From contig OY747704.1 in assembly GCA_963556495.2 (NCBI GenBank), positions 3,160,501-3,224,500 on the forward strand: DNA of 64,000 nucleotides. Direction: 5' to 3'. The position numbers were made by a program, and so were the translations under genes. The notes beneath the pieces were generated by a model, which had not been told where the DNA came from, did not search any database, and worked only from the letters and a program-made list of their open reading frames with translations. Positions 34,838 through 45,590 of this stretch are shown here, in pieces. The first letter of the stretch is position 1, and every line of letters starts with the position of its first letter. Origin of the DNA: Valencia hispanica. Taxonomy: Eukaryota > Chordata > Actinopteri > Cyprinodontiformes > Valenciidae.

Positions 34838-35693
34838 TGGTGACCATATTTTGATTTCTAAAAAACAGGACACTTGGCACAGTCCTGAAATACTGTCATG
34901 ACTGTGACCAGAGTTTTGATTTTAACATATTTAAAGCATGCATTCTCCATGTGGTTAGAATGAACAGTTTAATAACAAACTTCAGATAGGCTTTCACAAG
35001 TGCAAAAATGACTTTAAAATCTCTAGAAATTAATTAATAATAGAAATAATTACTCTTCCAAATTAGAAAATGTACCAGAAACAGTAATAGTTTGCTTGAC
35101 TGGACAAAAATTAAACAAAAATCTGAAATAACATTCTGAGAAAACAGGTAGGCTATTATTTTCTTTTCAATGTAAAAATAAAATTAAAAAGCTCCAGTCT
35201 CAAAAACACAATACTGCCTGCTCCATTTTTTTGATTTTATCTTCATCCTCCTCAGTCGGTTTATAGATTAATTATTATTTTAGATTTTGTTTCCATGTGG
35301 ACCTACTAGATCTTTCACTGTCACTTTTGTCACACACAGAAACCCATATGCCAGCTATCCCAGCTCTGTTTGTCTGTAAAGCTAAACTTGCGCTTTAATA
35401 TCTTGTAAACAGTCGCAGCACAGTGAAGGGCGAAGTGGTCCAGCGCATCACAACTCGCTCTCACGTCTATGAAACGGTTCAGAACCTTCCACGAAAGCAT
35501 CTAAACGATAGATGAGAGGAAATGTGTCGTATTGCATGCATCGCACCAGTCAATCTAAGTATGCTTATTAGTCCCCTTAAAAACTATGAAAATCCAGACA
35601 TTTTCATCAATCTATGAAATCCCCCCGGACGCCCTGGACGGCACGTGAAAAGTGGACATGTCCGGGGAACACAGGACGGTTGGTCACCTGCAA
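34838..35693. mobile_element. Non-autonomous DNA repeat, copy 2 (GGTGACC ends)
   Basis: The left end TATGGTGACCATATTTTG and the right end ...GGACGGTTGGTCACC form GGTGACC/GGTCACC inverted termini. The right 400 bp matches 5916-6355 block for block. No coding region. It sits inside the solo LTR together with the hAT fragment. Confidence 0.65.
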
Positions 35694-37623
35694 CAACAAC
35701 AATCACTACCCATCCGCAGATCGACAGACTACAGATTCTTACTTACCTCACCTCTAAGCTCCGAGACCAAACCATCAACTGTAAGCTCCGCAACTTCATC
35801 ATATCATTCTCTCTTAAACAGAAATCTAACCATCCACTTACCTCTCCTCAGTTCCCTGTTCCTGGCGCTTCCTTCCTGGTTCTCCCGAGACGACCTTAAA
35901 AGTTTCCTTAAATAAACTTCTCTACTCTTTTAATTGGGTCTGTTGCCGTGCTGTTATTGAGTCTAACAATCATGTCACATACACAAAACATGATAACATT
36001 AATCAAAGGCAGCTCTAAACCGATACGTTTTTAGTTGTGATTTAAAAGAACTCAGTGTTTCAGCAGCTTTGCAGTTTTCTGGAAGTTTGTTCCAGATTAG
36101 AGGAGCATAGAAACTGAAAGCTGCTTCTCCATGTTTGGTTCTGATTCTAGGGATGTTAAGTAGACTGGAATCTACCTGAGTGTTCTGGTGGGGTTGGTAT
36201 AGTAACAGTAGATCTTCAACATACTTTCGTGCTAAGCCATTCAATGATTTTAAACTAGTAAAGTATTTTGAAGTTTATTCTCTGAGCTACAGGGAGCTAG
36301 TGTAAGGACTTTAGAACTGGGATGATGTGCTCTAATTTCCTGGTTCTAGTGAGGAACACGAGCAGCAGCAATCTGGATCAGCTGCAGGTGTCTAAGTGAC
36401 TTTTTAGCCAGACTTGTGAGGACGCTGTTGCAGTAATCAAGCTGACTAAAGATAAACGCATGGATGAGTTTTTCGAGGTCCTGTTGCAACATCAGTCCCT
36501 TAATCCTAGAAATGTTTTTCAGGTGATAGAAGGTTGATCTCGTTATTGCCTTTATGTGACCCTGGAGGTTCAGGTCTGAGTCCATTACTACACCTAGATT
36601 TCTGGCCTGATCAGTAGTTTCTAGCTGTATTAACTGAAGCTGTGTGCTGACTGTTGATCGTTCCTCTTTAGGTCCAAAAGTAATTACTTTTTTGTTTCTG
36701 TTCAGCTGGAGAAAGTTATGGCACATCCATGCAGTGATTTGCTCGATGCATTTACTTAGGGTTTGGATGGGGTCAAAGTCACCTGGTGACATTGTAATGT
36801 AGAGCTGAGTGTCATCTGCGTAGTTATGGTAGCTAATGTTATTGGTTGCTATAATCTTGCCTAGTGGGAGCATGTAGATATTAAATAGGACGGGCCCCAG
36901 GATGGAGCCCAGGGGCAACCCATGTTGTGATTTCTGTTCGTTCTGATGAAAAGTTTCCTATTGAAACAAAGAAGTCCCTGTTCTTTAGGTAAGAATCGAA
37001 CCAGCCAAGTACTGTACCAAAGAGTCCCACCCAGCTCTCCAGTCGTTCCAATAGTATATCATGATCAACAGTGTCAAATGTTGCACTGAGGTCCAACAGA
37101 ACCAGCACTGTGGTTCTACCACAATCTGTATTTATGCGGATGTCATAGAAAACTTTGATGAGGACAGTCTCAGTGCTGTGGTGAGCACGGAAACCAGACT
37201 GAAAAACATCAAGGCGGTTGGTCATTGTTATAAAGCTGTTTAACTTCTGAAACACAGCTTTTTCAATAACCTCACTGATGAATGGCATATGAGACATTGG
37301 TCAGAAGTTCTGGATTAACATGTTGTCCATATTATTCTTTTTTAGCAGTGGTTTAATAACTGCTGTTTTTTAAGCCTGGGGTAAGACACCTGACAGGAGG
37401 GATGAGTTCACTACTTGAATCAGATTAGACATTATGACGGGGAAAACTTTCTTAAGGAAAACTGTGGGTAGGATATCAAGACAGCAAGAGGAGGAGCTTA
37501 ACTGGTTAATGATTTCTTCTAGGTTTTTTTTATTTAATTCATGGAATTCTGACATTTTTTCTACATTGGTGTTAGTTGGGTATAACATTGGTAGTGGGTT
37601 TGGTGCTGCGGTACAGACCGACC

Positions 37624-39756
37624 GTCTGCATCTGCGGTACAGACCGACCCTGCAGATGCCGCCTGTGAGCAGCTGCACAGCTCAGTGAATCGGCTCCAGA
37701 CTCTGCACCCGGACTTGCTCCTGCTCATAAGTGGGGACTTTAACTATGCCTCACCCTTCTCCACCCTCCCTACGTTCACCCAATAGGTTAAGTGCCACAC
37801 CAGAGGAAAAAAGACACTAGATCTCCTATATGCTAATGCAAAAGACGCATACACCTCCACCCCCCTCCCCCTGCTCGGAAGGTCTGATCATAATCTGGTC
37901 CTGCTGCTCCCTGAATACACACCCATGGTGAGAAGAGAGCCTGCACGGAAGAAGTCAGTGGAAGTATGGACAGAGGAGTCCAGTGAGAGACTGAAGGACT
38001 GTTTCCAATCTACCGACTGGGAGACACTCTGCAGCTCTCATGGTGATGACATCGAAGGCCTGACCCACTGCATCACTGATTACATGAACTTCTGTGTTGA
38101 GAACACTATACCAACACGGAGAGTGCGGTGTTTCTCCAACAACAAGCCCTGGGTGACCCCTGAGCTTAAAGCCCTGCTGAACGAGAAGAAGAGGGGTTTC
38201 ATCTCAGGAGACAGAGAGGAGCAGAGCAGAGTACAAATAGAACTCAAGTATAAGATCAGTTGGACCAAAGACAACTACAGAAAAAGGCTGGAGAAGCAGT
38301 TGGAGCAGAAGAACGCTCGAGATGTGCGGAGAGGAATGAAAAACATCACTGGTCTTGGACAAAGTGGAGCTAGTTGGACAGCTGAGGGAGATCAAACGTG
38401 GGCCAACAATCTGAATCTGTTCTTCAACAGATTTAACTCCAATCCCCCTTCTTCTGTTCCCATCCCTTTCCCCCCCTTTCCCCCCTGTCCCCTCTTCACA
38501 CCTTTCGGGGAATGCAGTTGGCCCCGCCACCATTTCCCGATCATCTCTTCCCATCACCTCCATCCCCCAACAGTCACATCACTCTACTCCTCCCACCATC
38601 AACTCTTCACAGCACAACACCCTCCCCCACTCCCCCCTCTCACTAACGTCCAACCAGATGAGGAGGGAAATGCGGCGACTGAGGAACAGGAAAGCAATGG
38701 GACTTGACGGCATCAGCCCCAGACTGCTTAGAGACTGTGCTGACCACCTCTGTGATGTGGTCACCTATATGTTCAACCTGAGCCTCCATCTGGAGAAGGT
38801 CCCCATCCTGTGGAAAACCTCCTGTGTGGTTCCATTTCCCAAAATAACACATGCAAGGGAGACAGACCACTGCAGACCAGTTGCCTTGACCTCCCACATA
38901 ATGAAGATCACGGAGAGACTCATCCTCACCCAGCTTCGCTCCATGGTGAGCTCAACCCTGGACCCTCTGCAGTTCGCCTACAGGCCAAACATGGGGGTCG
39001 ACAACGCAGTCATCTACCTGCTGCATCGGGCGCTGGCTCATCTGGAGACGCCTAGGAATGCTGTGAGAATCATGTTCTTTGACTTCTCAAGCGCTTTCAA
39101 CACCATCCAGCCATCTCTACTGCAGCAGAAGCTGAGAGGAGCAGGAGTGGACGAACATCTGACCTCACGGATCAACAACTACCTCACCAACAGGCCTCAG
39201 TACGTGAGGCTGCGTAACTGTGTGTCTGAGATGGCTGTGTGCAGCACAGGAGCAACGCAGGGTACAGTGCTCTCACCTTTCCTCTTTACCCTTTACACCT
39301 CAGAGTTCACTTATAACACCAGCAGCTGTCACCTCCAGAAGTTCTCTGATGACTCAGCCATTGTCGGCTGTGTGAATGAGAGGAACGATCTGGAATATAG
39401 GTCAGTCATAAAGGGCTTTGTGGACTGGTGTGAGCAAAACCACCTGCGCTTGAACACCAGTAAGACAAAGGAGATGGTGATCAACATCCAGAGAAACACA
39501 CCACCTCATACACCAGTGAACATTCAGGGCTCAGACATTGAGGTTGTAGATACCTTTAAGTACCTGGGTGTTCACTTTAACAATAAACTGAACTGGTCCC
39601 ATAACACAGACGCTCTGTATAAGAAGGGTCAAAGCCGCCTCCACCTCCTGAGAAGGCTGAGGTCCTTCAGAGTGAGCACCCATCTGCTAACAACTTTTTA
39701 CCACTCAGTGAATTTCCCCCCGTGGGATCAATAAAGTATTTCTTCTTCTTCTTCTT
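37624..39756 (+). mobile_element. Rex1-type LINE inserted in the L2
   Basis: Plus-strand LINE from the endonuclease C-terminal third to a 3' end reading TTTCCCCCCGTGGGATCAAT, AAAG and a (TTC)n tail at 39740-39756. At the 5' junction an 18-bp host sequence (37606-37623) is copied again at 37632-37649. The end of RT is fused directly to the 3' UTR at about 39710. Confidence 0.9.
37660..39734 (+). pseudogene. Rex1-type ORF2 (endonuclease end, linker, RT)
   Basis: Endonuclease end: I-S-G-D-F-N-Y-A (37725), K-T-L-D-L-L-Y-A-N (37812) and L-G-R-S-D-H-N-L-V-L-L (37875), with a TAG at about 37783. The linker frame 37925-38707 has N-K-P-W-V-T-P-E-L-K and L-F-F-N-R-F-N, then a Pro/Ser/His-rich stretch. 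After a frameshift around 38660-38700, the RT frame 38658-39734 reads G-L-D-G-I-S-P-R-L-L, P-V-A-L-T-S-H-I-M-K, D-P-L-Q-F-A-Y-R, F-F-D-F-S-S-A-F-N-T-I-Q-P, A-T-Q-G-T-V-L-S, F-S-D-D-S-A-I-V and K-Y-L-G-V-H-F. F-A-D-D has become F-S-D-D and P-Q-G has become T-Q-G. The C-terminus after T-T-F-Y-H-S-V is deleted. Confidence 0.9.
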
Positions 39757-40464
39757 AATTGTTAGAATCGTTTCAGTGAAAAAGCTGCCAAATTCATTGC
39801 AGGCCCTGGTTGAATTTAGCAGGGGCTACTGTCACTGGAGGATTAGTTAGTCTTTCCACTGTTGCAAATAGAGTCTGTGGATTATTAATGTTTCTGTTAA
39901 TGATTTAAGAGAAGGAAGATTCCCTAGCATGTTTTAAAGTTAACTGATATCTGTTCAGTCTCTCTTTGTAGATCTCACAGTGAACCTCGAGTCGAGTTTT
40001 CTGCCATTTTCTCTCGGCTCGTCGATAAAACCTTTTTCACTACGTACCAGTGGATAGCTTGTCCACGGAGACTTCTTTCTACCTGAGACTAATTTCACTT
40101 TAGTCGGAGCAAGGGAATCAATGATGTCTGAAATTGTCACCAGGAAATTATCTAATAGCTTATTTACTGAGTTGGAGTTGGGAGATGAGGGGGATGTGGT
40201 GGAAGGGTAAATACATTTAAAGGTTTCAACTGAACTGTCCCCTAGAAAACACTTTTTCATTGTTATCTCACTGTGGCTAGATATTTTGGGAGAGATGGTA
40301 CTTTCAAAGAAAACACAGAAAGGGTCAGATAGCGCAATATCAATTACCGAGATGTCAGATATATTTAAACCTGTGCAGATAATTAAGTCCAGAGTGTTTC
40401 CTCTATTGTGTTTTGGTTGTTTGACATGCTGCGTTAGGCAGAAGTTGTGAAGAGTGTCACTTAA

Positions 40465-41059
40465 AGTGCCCCTGGCATGAAATTCCCCACAACGTTTGGG
40501 CCCTTTTTAGTCACACTCTAAGTACCTTAATACTGTATCAAAGGATTGTTAGCCGTAGCTCAGCCTTGTTGTAGAATTGCAGCCCCTGCTAGGTGGCCCT
40601 TCTTTTAGCATTAGCAGAGAACGACTGAGTTTTGGTGGGCGGGACCCAAGCCATGCGCCTCTATTGTCAATTGAGTCTCTAACGTCCTCTAACAGACATC
40701 CATTTGCGCACCACAAATTGCCCAAATTCCAATATTACCCTATGTATGAAATGTAATTAGGTTTAGGCCTAATTATATTGTGTGTTGAACAATAATCTGT
40801 TCACAAATTACAGGCCTAATAAAATATTTGATCATCCATCCACACATCCATTCGTCCTCATTGCGTCTCTAGCTTCACCCCGACACTAATGGCTCAGTTA
40901 TCGGCTACTGTTATGGCGACTGTAATGGCATTTCAATTTGATCCGGAATCTGATCCGGACGGCAAGGCACCTGAGGAGGAACCAGAAAGGTAGAGGACGT
41001 CTTACAGGTGATCCAGACAGACGTGCTGTGCACAGAGGGAAGGGGTTGTATGTGTGTGT

Positions 41060-41095
<36 letters not shown>

Positions 41096-41339
41096 ATGTA
41101 TAGCTATACTTGTGAGGACCAACCTTTGACAGCCCACCACCCTTGTGTGGACATTTGTAGTTGTGAGGACATTTTGCCTGGTCCCCACAATGTTTAACTA
41201 GCTATTAAACTCTACTAGTTAGGTTTAGAGGTATGGCGTGAATTAGGTTTAGGTTAAGGTTAGGGTTAGGCATGTATCACTAATGGTTAGGTTTAGGGAA
41301 AGTGTCTGGGTTAGGCATAGTAAAATCAATGGAAGTCTT
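40465..41339. mobile_element. Unnamed repeat insertion in the L2
   Basis: Interrupts the L2 between the N-x-L-H-N-F-C segment and the G-D-F-S-I segment of its endonuclease. The left edge reads AGTGCCCCTGGCATGAAATT after TTAA. It contains a 34-codon acidic frame at 40889-40993 (M-A-Q-L-S-A-T-V-M), a (TG)n tract, and a GTGAGGACC...GTCCCCACAA segment with GGTTAGG repeats that is widespread in fish next to GT microsatellites. It is probably two or more repeats; the superfamily is not determined. Confidence 0.45.
41049..41094. repeat. (TG)n microsatellite
   Basis: About 21 TG dinucleotides with one TC interruption at 41063. A typical vertebrate microsatellite. Confidence 0.97.
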
Positions 41340-41930
41340 TGGATGCTGAAGTCCCCCACAATGATTAATTGGTCATAAGTGATACATATTACGGAAAGAA
41401 GGTCGCTGAAATCATTAAAGAAGTTAGAGTTAAGTTTTGGGGTTTTATATAAACTTAGAAATAGAGCTTTTTTAGGCTCATTTATCTGGGTGGCCAGGTA
41501 TTCAAAAGAGTCAAATATGCTCAGGGATACCTTTTTAAGGTTCAGCTGTCTGTGTTGCTGATGATGTAATCTTCACTTTGTGTTTGTCAGGAAATGTTTG
41601 TTCTCTGATAATATCAACAGGCTGTGCTTCGAGGTCATCTCTTGGGTGGTTATTCAGATAACCGAAAATATTTGAGGTCAAGAATCTCAGTCCAGTTCAT
41701 TTGACTTAAACAAGTGTTTTGCACATCAAAATATTTTTAAGTATTAATAAATAAGACCGATTTTTCAACAGATTTTCTCTTCAACTATTTATGGGGCATG
41801 TGAAGTCTACCGTATCTTTCCTCATTTCCCTCAGGGACTGGTCCGCTGATAAAGATGTTTATGTTAAGTTCTTCAAGTCTTTGTAGCAGATCAGAGAAGT
41901 CTGTTTTGAGTATTTCAGGTTGTTTTTTGT

Positions 41931-43018
41931 AGGGGAGCACCGATCCCACTTTTTCAGTCCCAATACCGATACCGATGCCTGGGCTTTGTGTATCTGTCGA
42001 TACCCAATACCGATCCGATACTATTGTTGAATTAATAATAAACTGTATACCCTCCACCTTATACCTTACTTGAAGAGACTAAAGGTACCAGACTTTACTA
42101 ACTAAACATAACTAAGACTTCTTTTTTCCTTTTTGACCCCGCTCTTTTTGTTTTGCTTAGGTGCAGGAATTCAGCGTGCTCCTTAGCGTAGTGTTTTTGG
42201 ATGACCTTGATTAAAGTGGTAGTATTGTACTTTGCATTAATACCACCTCCCCTCGAAACATTTTCTTTGGAGACATTGCAAACAGCCGACGAACTAGTTG
42301 GAGTGGCAAGCATGAAATATCTCCACATGTTGCTTCTAGCATGCGACACACATGAATGTGTGGTTTTCCCCTATTTTCAAACATGCTAATTTATTTTGTT
42401 GTAATTTATTACCTATCAAAGCCAGTGTTTGCTTTAGTTTCATTTTATTTATAGCGGAATGATATGTGCAAACCTGGGGTGTTATGGGGTAACACCTGCT
42501 CATAGACTTTACTAGCTGGATCTCTTTTTCATTCAATATCGCTGTTTTGACTGATGAGGCCGAGCTGGTGAGTTTCTGTGCTGATTGGTTAACGTGTTAA
42601 ACCTATAGTTATACAGCCTGTACAGCCAATAATAGATTTACTTTATTAATGTTGTATGGTTGTTTTACTTTTGTGTCTTTCAGTTGATTACCTGCATCGC
42701 TTCTAGAAAAGGCACGGTTACTGTACTGGTGTCAGTTAATGCTTGTGTAAATAAAACTTATAAAAAGTAGTAATTCAAGTGTCTGAGCCTAAGTAAGACA
42801 CAGTTTCGTCAGTTGAAACACACCCTTACGGTGGGAGTTTACTAAGTTAAAGGTAGTTAGCCTAGTAAAAACCGTACAGTGAACTTACGCATGAAATACG
42901 TTCTGCTGCGACAAAAACAAACAAACAAAAAAACCTGGCTCGGCCAGTGGATCTGTTCATTTTTCCGATCCCCCATCCAGCTATTTTGTCAGTATCGCGG
43001 CCGATATCCGATCCTAGA
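41931..43018 (-). mobile_element. Deletion-derived hAT element with BED finger
   Basis: The left end AGGGGAGCACCGATCCCACT with repeated CGATACC motifs, and the right end GTATCGCGGCCGATATCCGAT, are the CCGATAC-rich termini of a familiar fish hAT group. The flanks TTTTTTGT (41923-41930) and TTTTTGGC (43019-43026) may be a decayed 8-bp duplication. The interior retains only the BED-finger part of the transposase. It splits the L2 esterase domain. Confidence 0.8.
42098..42349 (-). pseudogene. BED zinc-finger remnant of a hAT transposase
   Basis: An 83-codon minus-strand frame: V-C-N-V-S-K-E-N-V-S-R-G-G-G, then N-T-T-T-L-I-K and Q-K-H-Y-A-K-E-H. This matches the BED finger (C-x2-C ... N-T-T-N-L-x-x-H-L-x-x-x-H) of ZBED/hAT transposases, but the second Cys is Ser and the first His (after L-I-K) is lost, so zinc binding is unlikely. 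A Lys/Arg-rich tail follows. The catalytic domain is missing. Confidence 0.8.
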
Positions 43019-43711
43019 TTTTTGGCTACATCATTTGCACCTGTGTGGATAACAAACTTTTCTAGTTTGGGGTGTTGTTCTAAAGTTGTCTGGATTTTTT
43101 CAGATATTTCCCTCACTGTATTGTTGGGGCAGCTGACAACGCTAGTGTTCTGGCTACTAAAATCTTCAGTACCATTAACTGATCCATTATGTATGATGAG
43201 AACTTTTGCTGGGGGGGGTTCTTGCTTTCTTATGTGTCCGCTTTATGTGGATGGATTTCTCCTGGTGACCTTGACTGGTCCCAGGGGCTGTGTTGTCTTT
43301 CAGGGGAACTGCAAATTTCTTTCTCAGCGGTATACCAGGGGGAGTGATATCACTTCTTTTGGGTTGTGGGTTCTTTTGTTTCTTCTTCCTGGGAGCAGAG
43401 AAAGCAGGTGTAAATTCAGTGCGCTTTAAAGCCGGCCAGTCTTTGTCAAATTTGGAATGGGGTGTTCTACCCATTAAACGGCTTTTGGCTGGAGGAATAG
43501 TGTTGTTCTTTGGCTTCTGTGCAAGACTGTTGGACCGAGATAACACCGTGCTGCCAGGTTCTTCCTCCCTGCGTTTAGAACATCGATAAAATTGTCTCAT
43601 TTCCATATCCAGTGTTTAGATCAAAATAATCTGAAGATGTTGTGTCTTCATCTCGATTGTTTCAATTCTCTGGAGCAGTTTCTCAAAGTCCTCAGCTGAG
43701 CAAAACGCCAT

Positions 43712-43915
43712 TTTGGTAATCCACAGTCCTTCAGAAAGTAATTCAAAAAAGAGATCCAGTTCAATACAGTGACTCCAGAGGCTGGGTGTATAAAGTAACT
43801 AAGAAAAAAAGCTAAGAAAAGAAAATAAGAGAATAAGAGAATAAGGCAAGAGATCAGTAGAGGTTGGGAGAGGTTGCTCCACCTTTAGCAGCCAGCAGCA
43901 GACTCCTTTTTAGAT
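43712..43915 (-). other. Probable L2 5' UTR
   Basis: The stretch upstream of the ORF1 start on the minus strand. The 5' end is uncertain; I place it near CTCTAATCTAAAAAGGAGTC at 43915. An A-rich AATAAGAGAATAAG repeat lies at 43825-43845. Confidence 0.45.
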
Positions 43916-45590
43916 TAGAGATTAGAGTACTTACATTTTGAAAGTACTGTACTGTTGTATTGTGTTACACTCATTGTTGCTGTGTTGTTGTTGTTCCTGC
44001 TTCCACAGTATTGTCACCTCCGGATTGGGGAGTGCCCAGGCTGGTAATAGCTCGACTAAATTGGAATTGCGATTACATGCAGAAACATTTGGCTTTTTAA
44101 CCCCATTATTTGGGTGTCTCCAACATGTTGAAACTGTTTGTGAGGTAGCCTTTTAAACACACAGCAGAAATAGGAAACAATGACAGAATTTGAGACAAGA
44201 TATTAATGATCTGAAACCAGTGAAAGAACACCAGAAAGTGTGAACCGGTAGCTACTTGTGGCTGGACGGAACAAACTTGAACTGAACAATTCTTCAAAGA
44301 ACAAAGATTCTTTAATACAGGGTTTAAGATTTATTACACCATTTGTAAAACACATACAAAACAAAAAAGTTCAATGCCGCCACATTGGATCGATACTAGC
44401 ATGACATCATGATATATTGAGTGGATAAACTTGGAATATGTTACAATGTAAATGTACATGTAAGAAAGAAAAAGAAAGAAAGAAAAAAAATCAAAATACA
44501 ATTTATTTATCTATCATTTTTTTTATTGTAACCTGTTTTATTCATCTTTCTTATAATAATATTGCTGGTTGGTCAAAGAAAAGAAGTATTGCGGCATTTG
44601 TCCCACTGTTATGTAAACGATGTTAGAAATCATAGGGCATATGTGAAAAAAGTTGGATCCCTTAATCTTACCTGTTCGATTTTGAAAGAAAAGCATAAGC
44701 ATTTTTAGGAATTTCAAAGCAAACTCATAGTATTTTTGCAAAAGACTTTGTGGTGACATCTGGCTTTTCCAGCTCAAATTGGTCTTCTGCATTTGGTTTG
44801 CCTAATTACACCGTATTTGTCAAGCATTACCACAGAAGACCTCAGAGTGTCCTTCCCACTGATGTCAGTTTTTCCTTGCCCTGCACTGTCTGTCTCTTCG
44901 TCTGATGGTTTTCCCATTTGCTGCATCCAAAAGAAGACTTCGCCCATCAAACCAGAGCGGAAAGCCTAAGGAAGGAGCAGTGGGGCCCTTGGGAAGCCGT
45001 CATCCTCATGTTACCACACTACACAGATCTTTCTGTCTGGACACCAGGAGACTAGTTAAAACCAGAGATAAAGGAAGCCAGGGAGAGAGTTTATGAGTGA
45101 ACAGCAAAAGAACACTTTTGAACCTAAAGGTAAGATTTCCAGTATTAAACATGGTAATGAACTGATTGATGAATCATTCTGTCAGTTTTATTATCAACAG
45201 ACAAACTAAAGCAAGATGCTTCCTCCACTTACCAGGTAAAAAGGTCAGCTCAGTTAGTTAGACTGAAAAGGACGACTGTCAGCTTGACCTGAACCAGAGA
45301 GGCTTGTTAAGAGAGAGAATGGACTTTCTACAACATCTCAGTTGTTCATTCAGGCTTTGAAAGAGCAAGACCTTCAGAAGATAACAGAAAGGCTGAATGG
45401 AGGAAAGTAAGGTTGCAGAGTTTTATCCTTTTAGGCTTTCTGGGTCTCTTTGTTGTGAAACATGGAAATGTTAGCAGCCTTTTGGAGATTTCAGAGTTAA
45501 GATCTACATTCATTTGCCAAGGATGGATCACAAGATAAATACAGTGACTGCCAGTGACGGAATCACCATTTACTTCTCAGTTTTTGCTGA
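43916..45590. other. No recognised gene; holds copy 1 of a 62-bp repeat
   Basis: AT-rich with a GAAA-rich tract at 44462-44490. The 63-codon frame 44905-45096 lacks any domain I know. Its end overlaps a segment (45036-45097) repeated at 47395-47456. Confidence 0.4.
45036..45097 (+). repeat. 62-bp direct repeat, copy 1
   Basis: CTGGACACCAGGAGACTAGT followed by TAAAACCAGAGATAAAGGAA and GCCAGGGAGA. Copy 2 at 47395-47456 differs at only a few positions. Confidence 0.85.

Larger units (their letters stand above)
33743..35977 (+). mobile_element. Solo LTR with 5-bp TSD, itself interrupted
   Basis: Starts TGTTATGTTTCTGTG at 33743 and ends ...CATGTCA at 35977 (TG...CA termini), flanked by CATAC at 33738-33742 and 35978-35982. 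The left part is 33743-34080 and the right part 35694-35977, the latter with CTTAAATAAACTTC (polyadenylation-like) at 35908. There is no internal coding region or second LTR, so it is a solo LTR left by recombination. Two DNA transposons occupy its middle. Confidence 0.8.
35999..41575 (-). pseudogene. ORF2 of the split L2 (three pieces)
   Basis: C-terminus 36244-35999 (ends F-R-A-A-F-D). The RT core lies in frames 36918-36346 ([25 protein letters not shown]) and 37297-36881 (F-Q-S-G-F-R-A-H-H-S-T-E-T, L-D-L-S-A-T-F-D-T-V-D-H). The RT start is at 37605-37370 (S-S-S-S-C-C-L-D-I-L-P). The linker and endonuclease end are at 40464-39757 (A-L-S-D-P-F-C-V-F-F-E, S-L-A-P-T-K-V-K, R-K-K-S-P-W). The endonuclease middle near 41340 reads L-I-I-V-G-D-F-S-I. 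The SDH histidine block reads S-D-P, so a catalytic residue is lost, and there are several frameshifts and stops. Confidence 0.85.
41785..43711 (-). pseudogene. ORF1 of the split L2 (esterase type)
   Basis: ORF1 begins at 43711 with M-A-F-C-S-A-E-D-F-E-K-L-L-Q-R-I, a likely short coiled coil, hits a stop near 43617, and is open again from 43606 to 43187 as a basic Lys/Arg/Pro-rich region. The esterase follows in another frame: V-L-I-I-H-N-G (the usual GDS is changed to HNG) and V-I-H-T-G-A-N-D-V-A-K at about 43040. A hAT element is inserted right after that Lys; the protein resumes at 41930 with K-Q-P-E-I-L-K-T-D-F and I-F-I-S-G-P-V-P-E. It is multiply broken. Confidence 0.85.
33602..43915 (-). 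mobile_element. One near-full-length L2 LINE split into five pieces
   Basis: The minus-strand pieces, 3' to 5', are 33602-33742 (tail and 3' UTR), 35978-37623 (ORF2 C-terminus to start of RT), 39757-40464 (linker and end of endonuclease), 41340-41930 (endonuclease middle back to ORF1 esterase) and 43019-43915 (ORF1 start and 5' UTR). Each piece begins in the protein where the previous one stops, and together they make about 3980 bp, the length of an intact family-1 element. Between them sit a solo LTR, a Rex1-type LINE, an unnamed repeat and a hAT element. Confidence 0.9.

Noticed and set aside
41220..41310. Telomere-like GGTTAGG / TTAGGTTTAGG repeats
   Set aside because: Too irregular for an interstitial telomere. 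This GGTTAGG text is a normal part of a common fish repeat that lies next to GT microsatellites.
42548..42575. CTGATGAG motif suggesting a hammerhead ribozyme
   Set aside because: No matching GAAA core or pairing stems at the right distance; chance match within a hAT element.
44905..45096. 63-codon frame as a possible host exon
   Set aside because: No known domain or splice context, and its end overlaps a 62-bp repeat.
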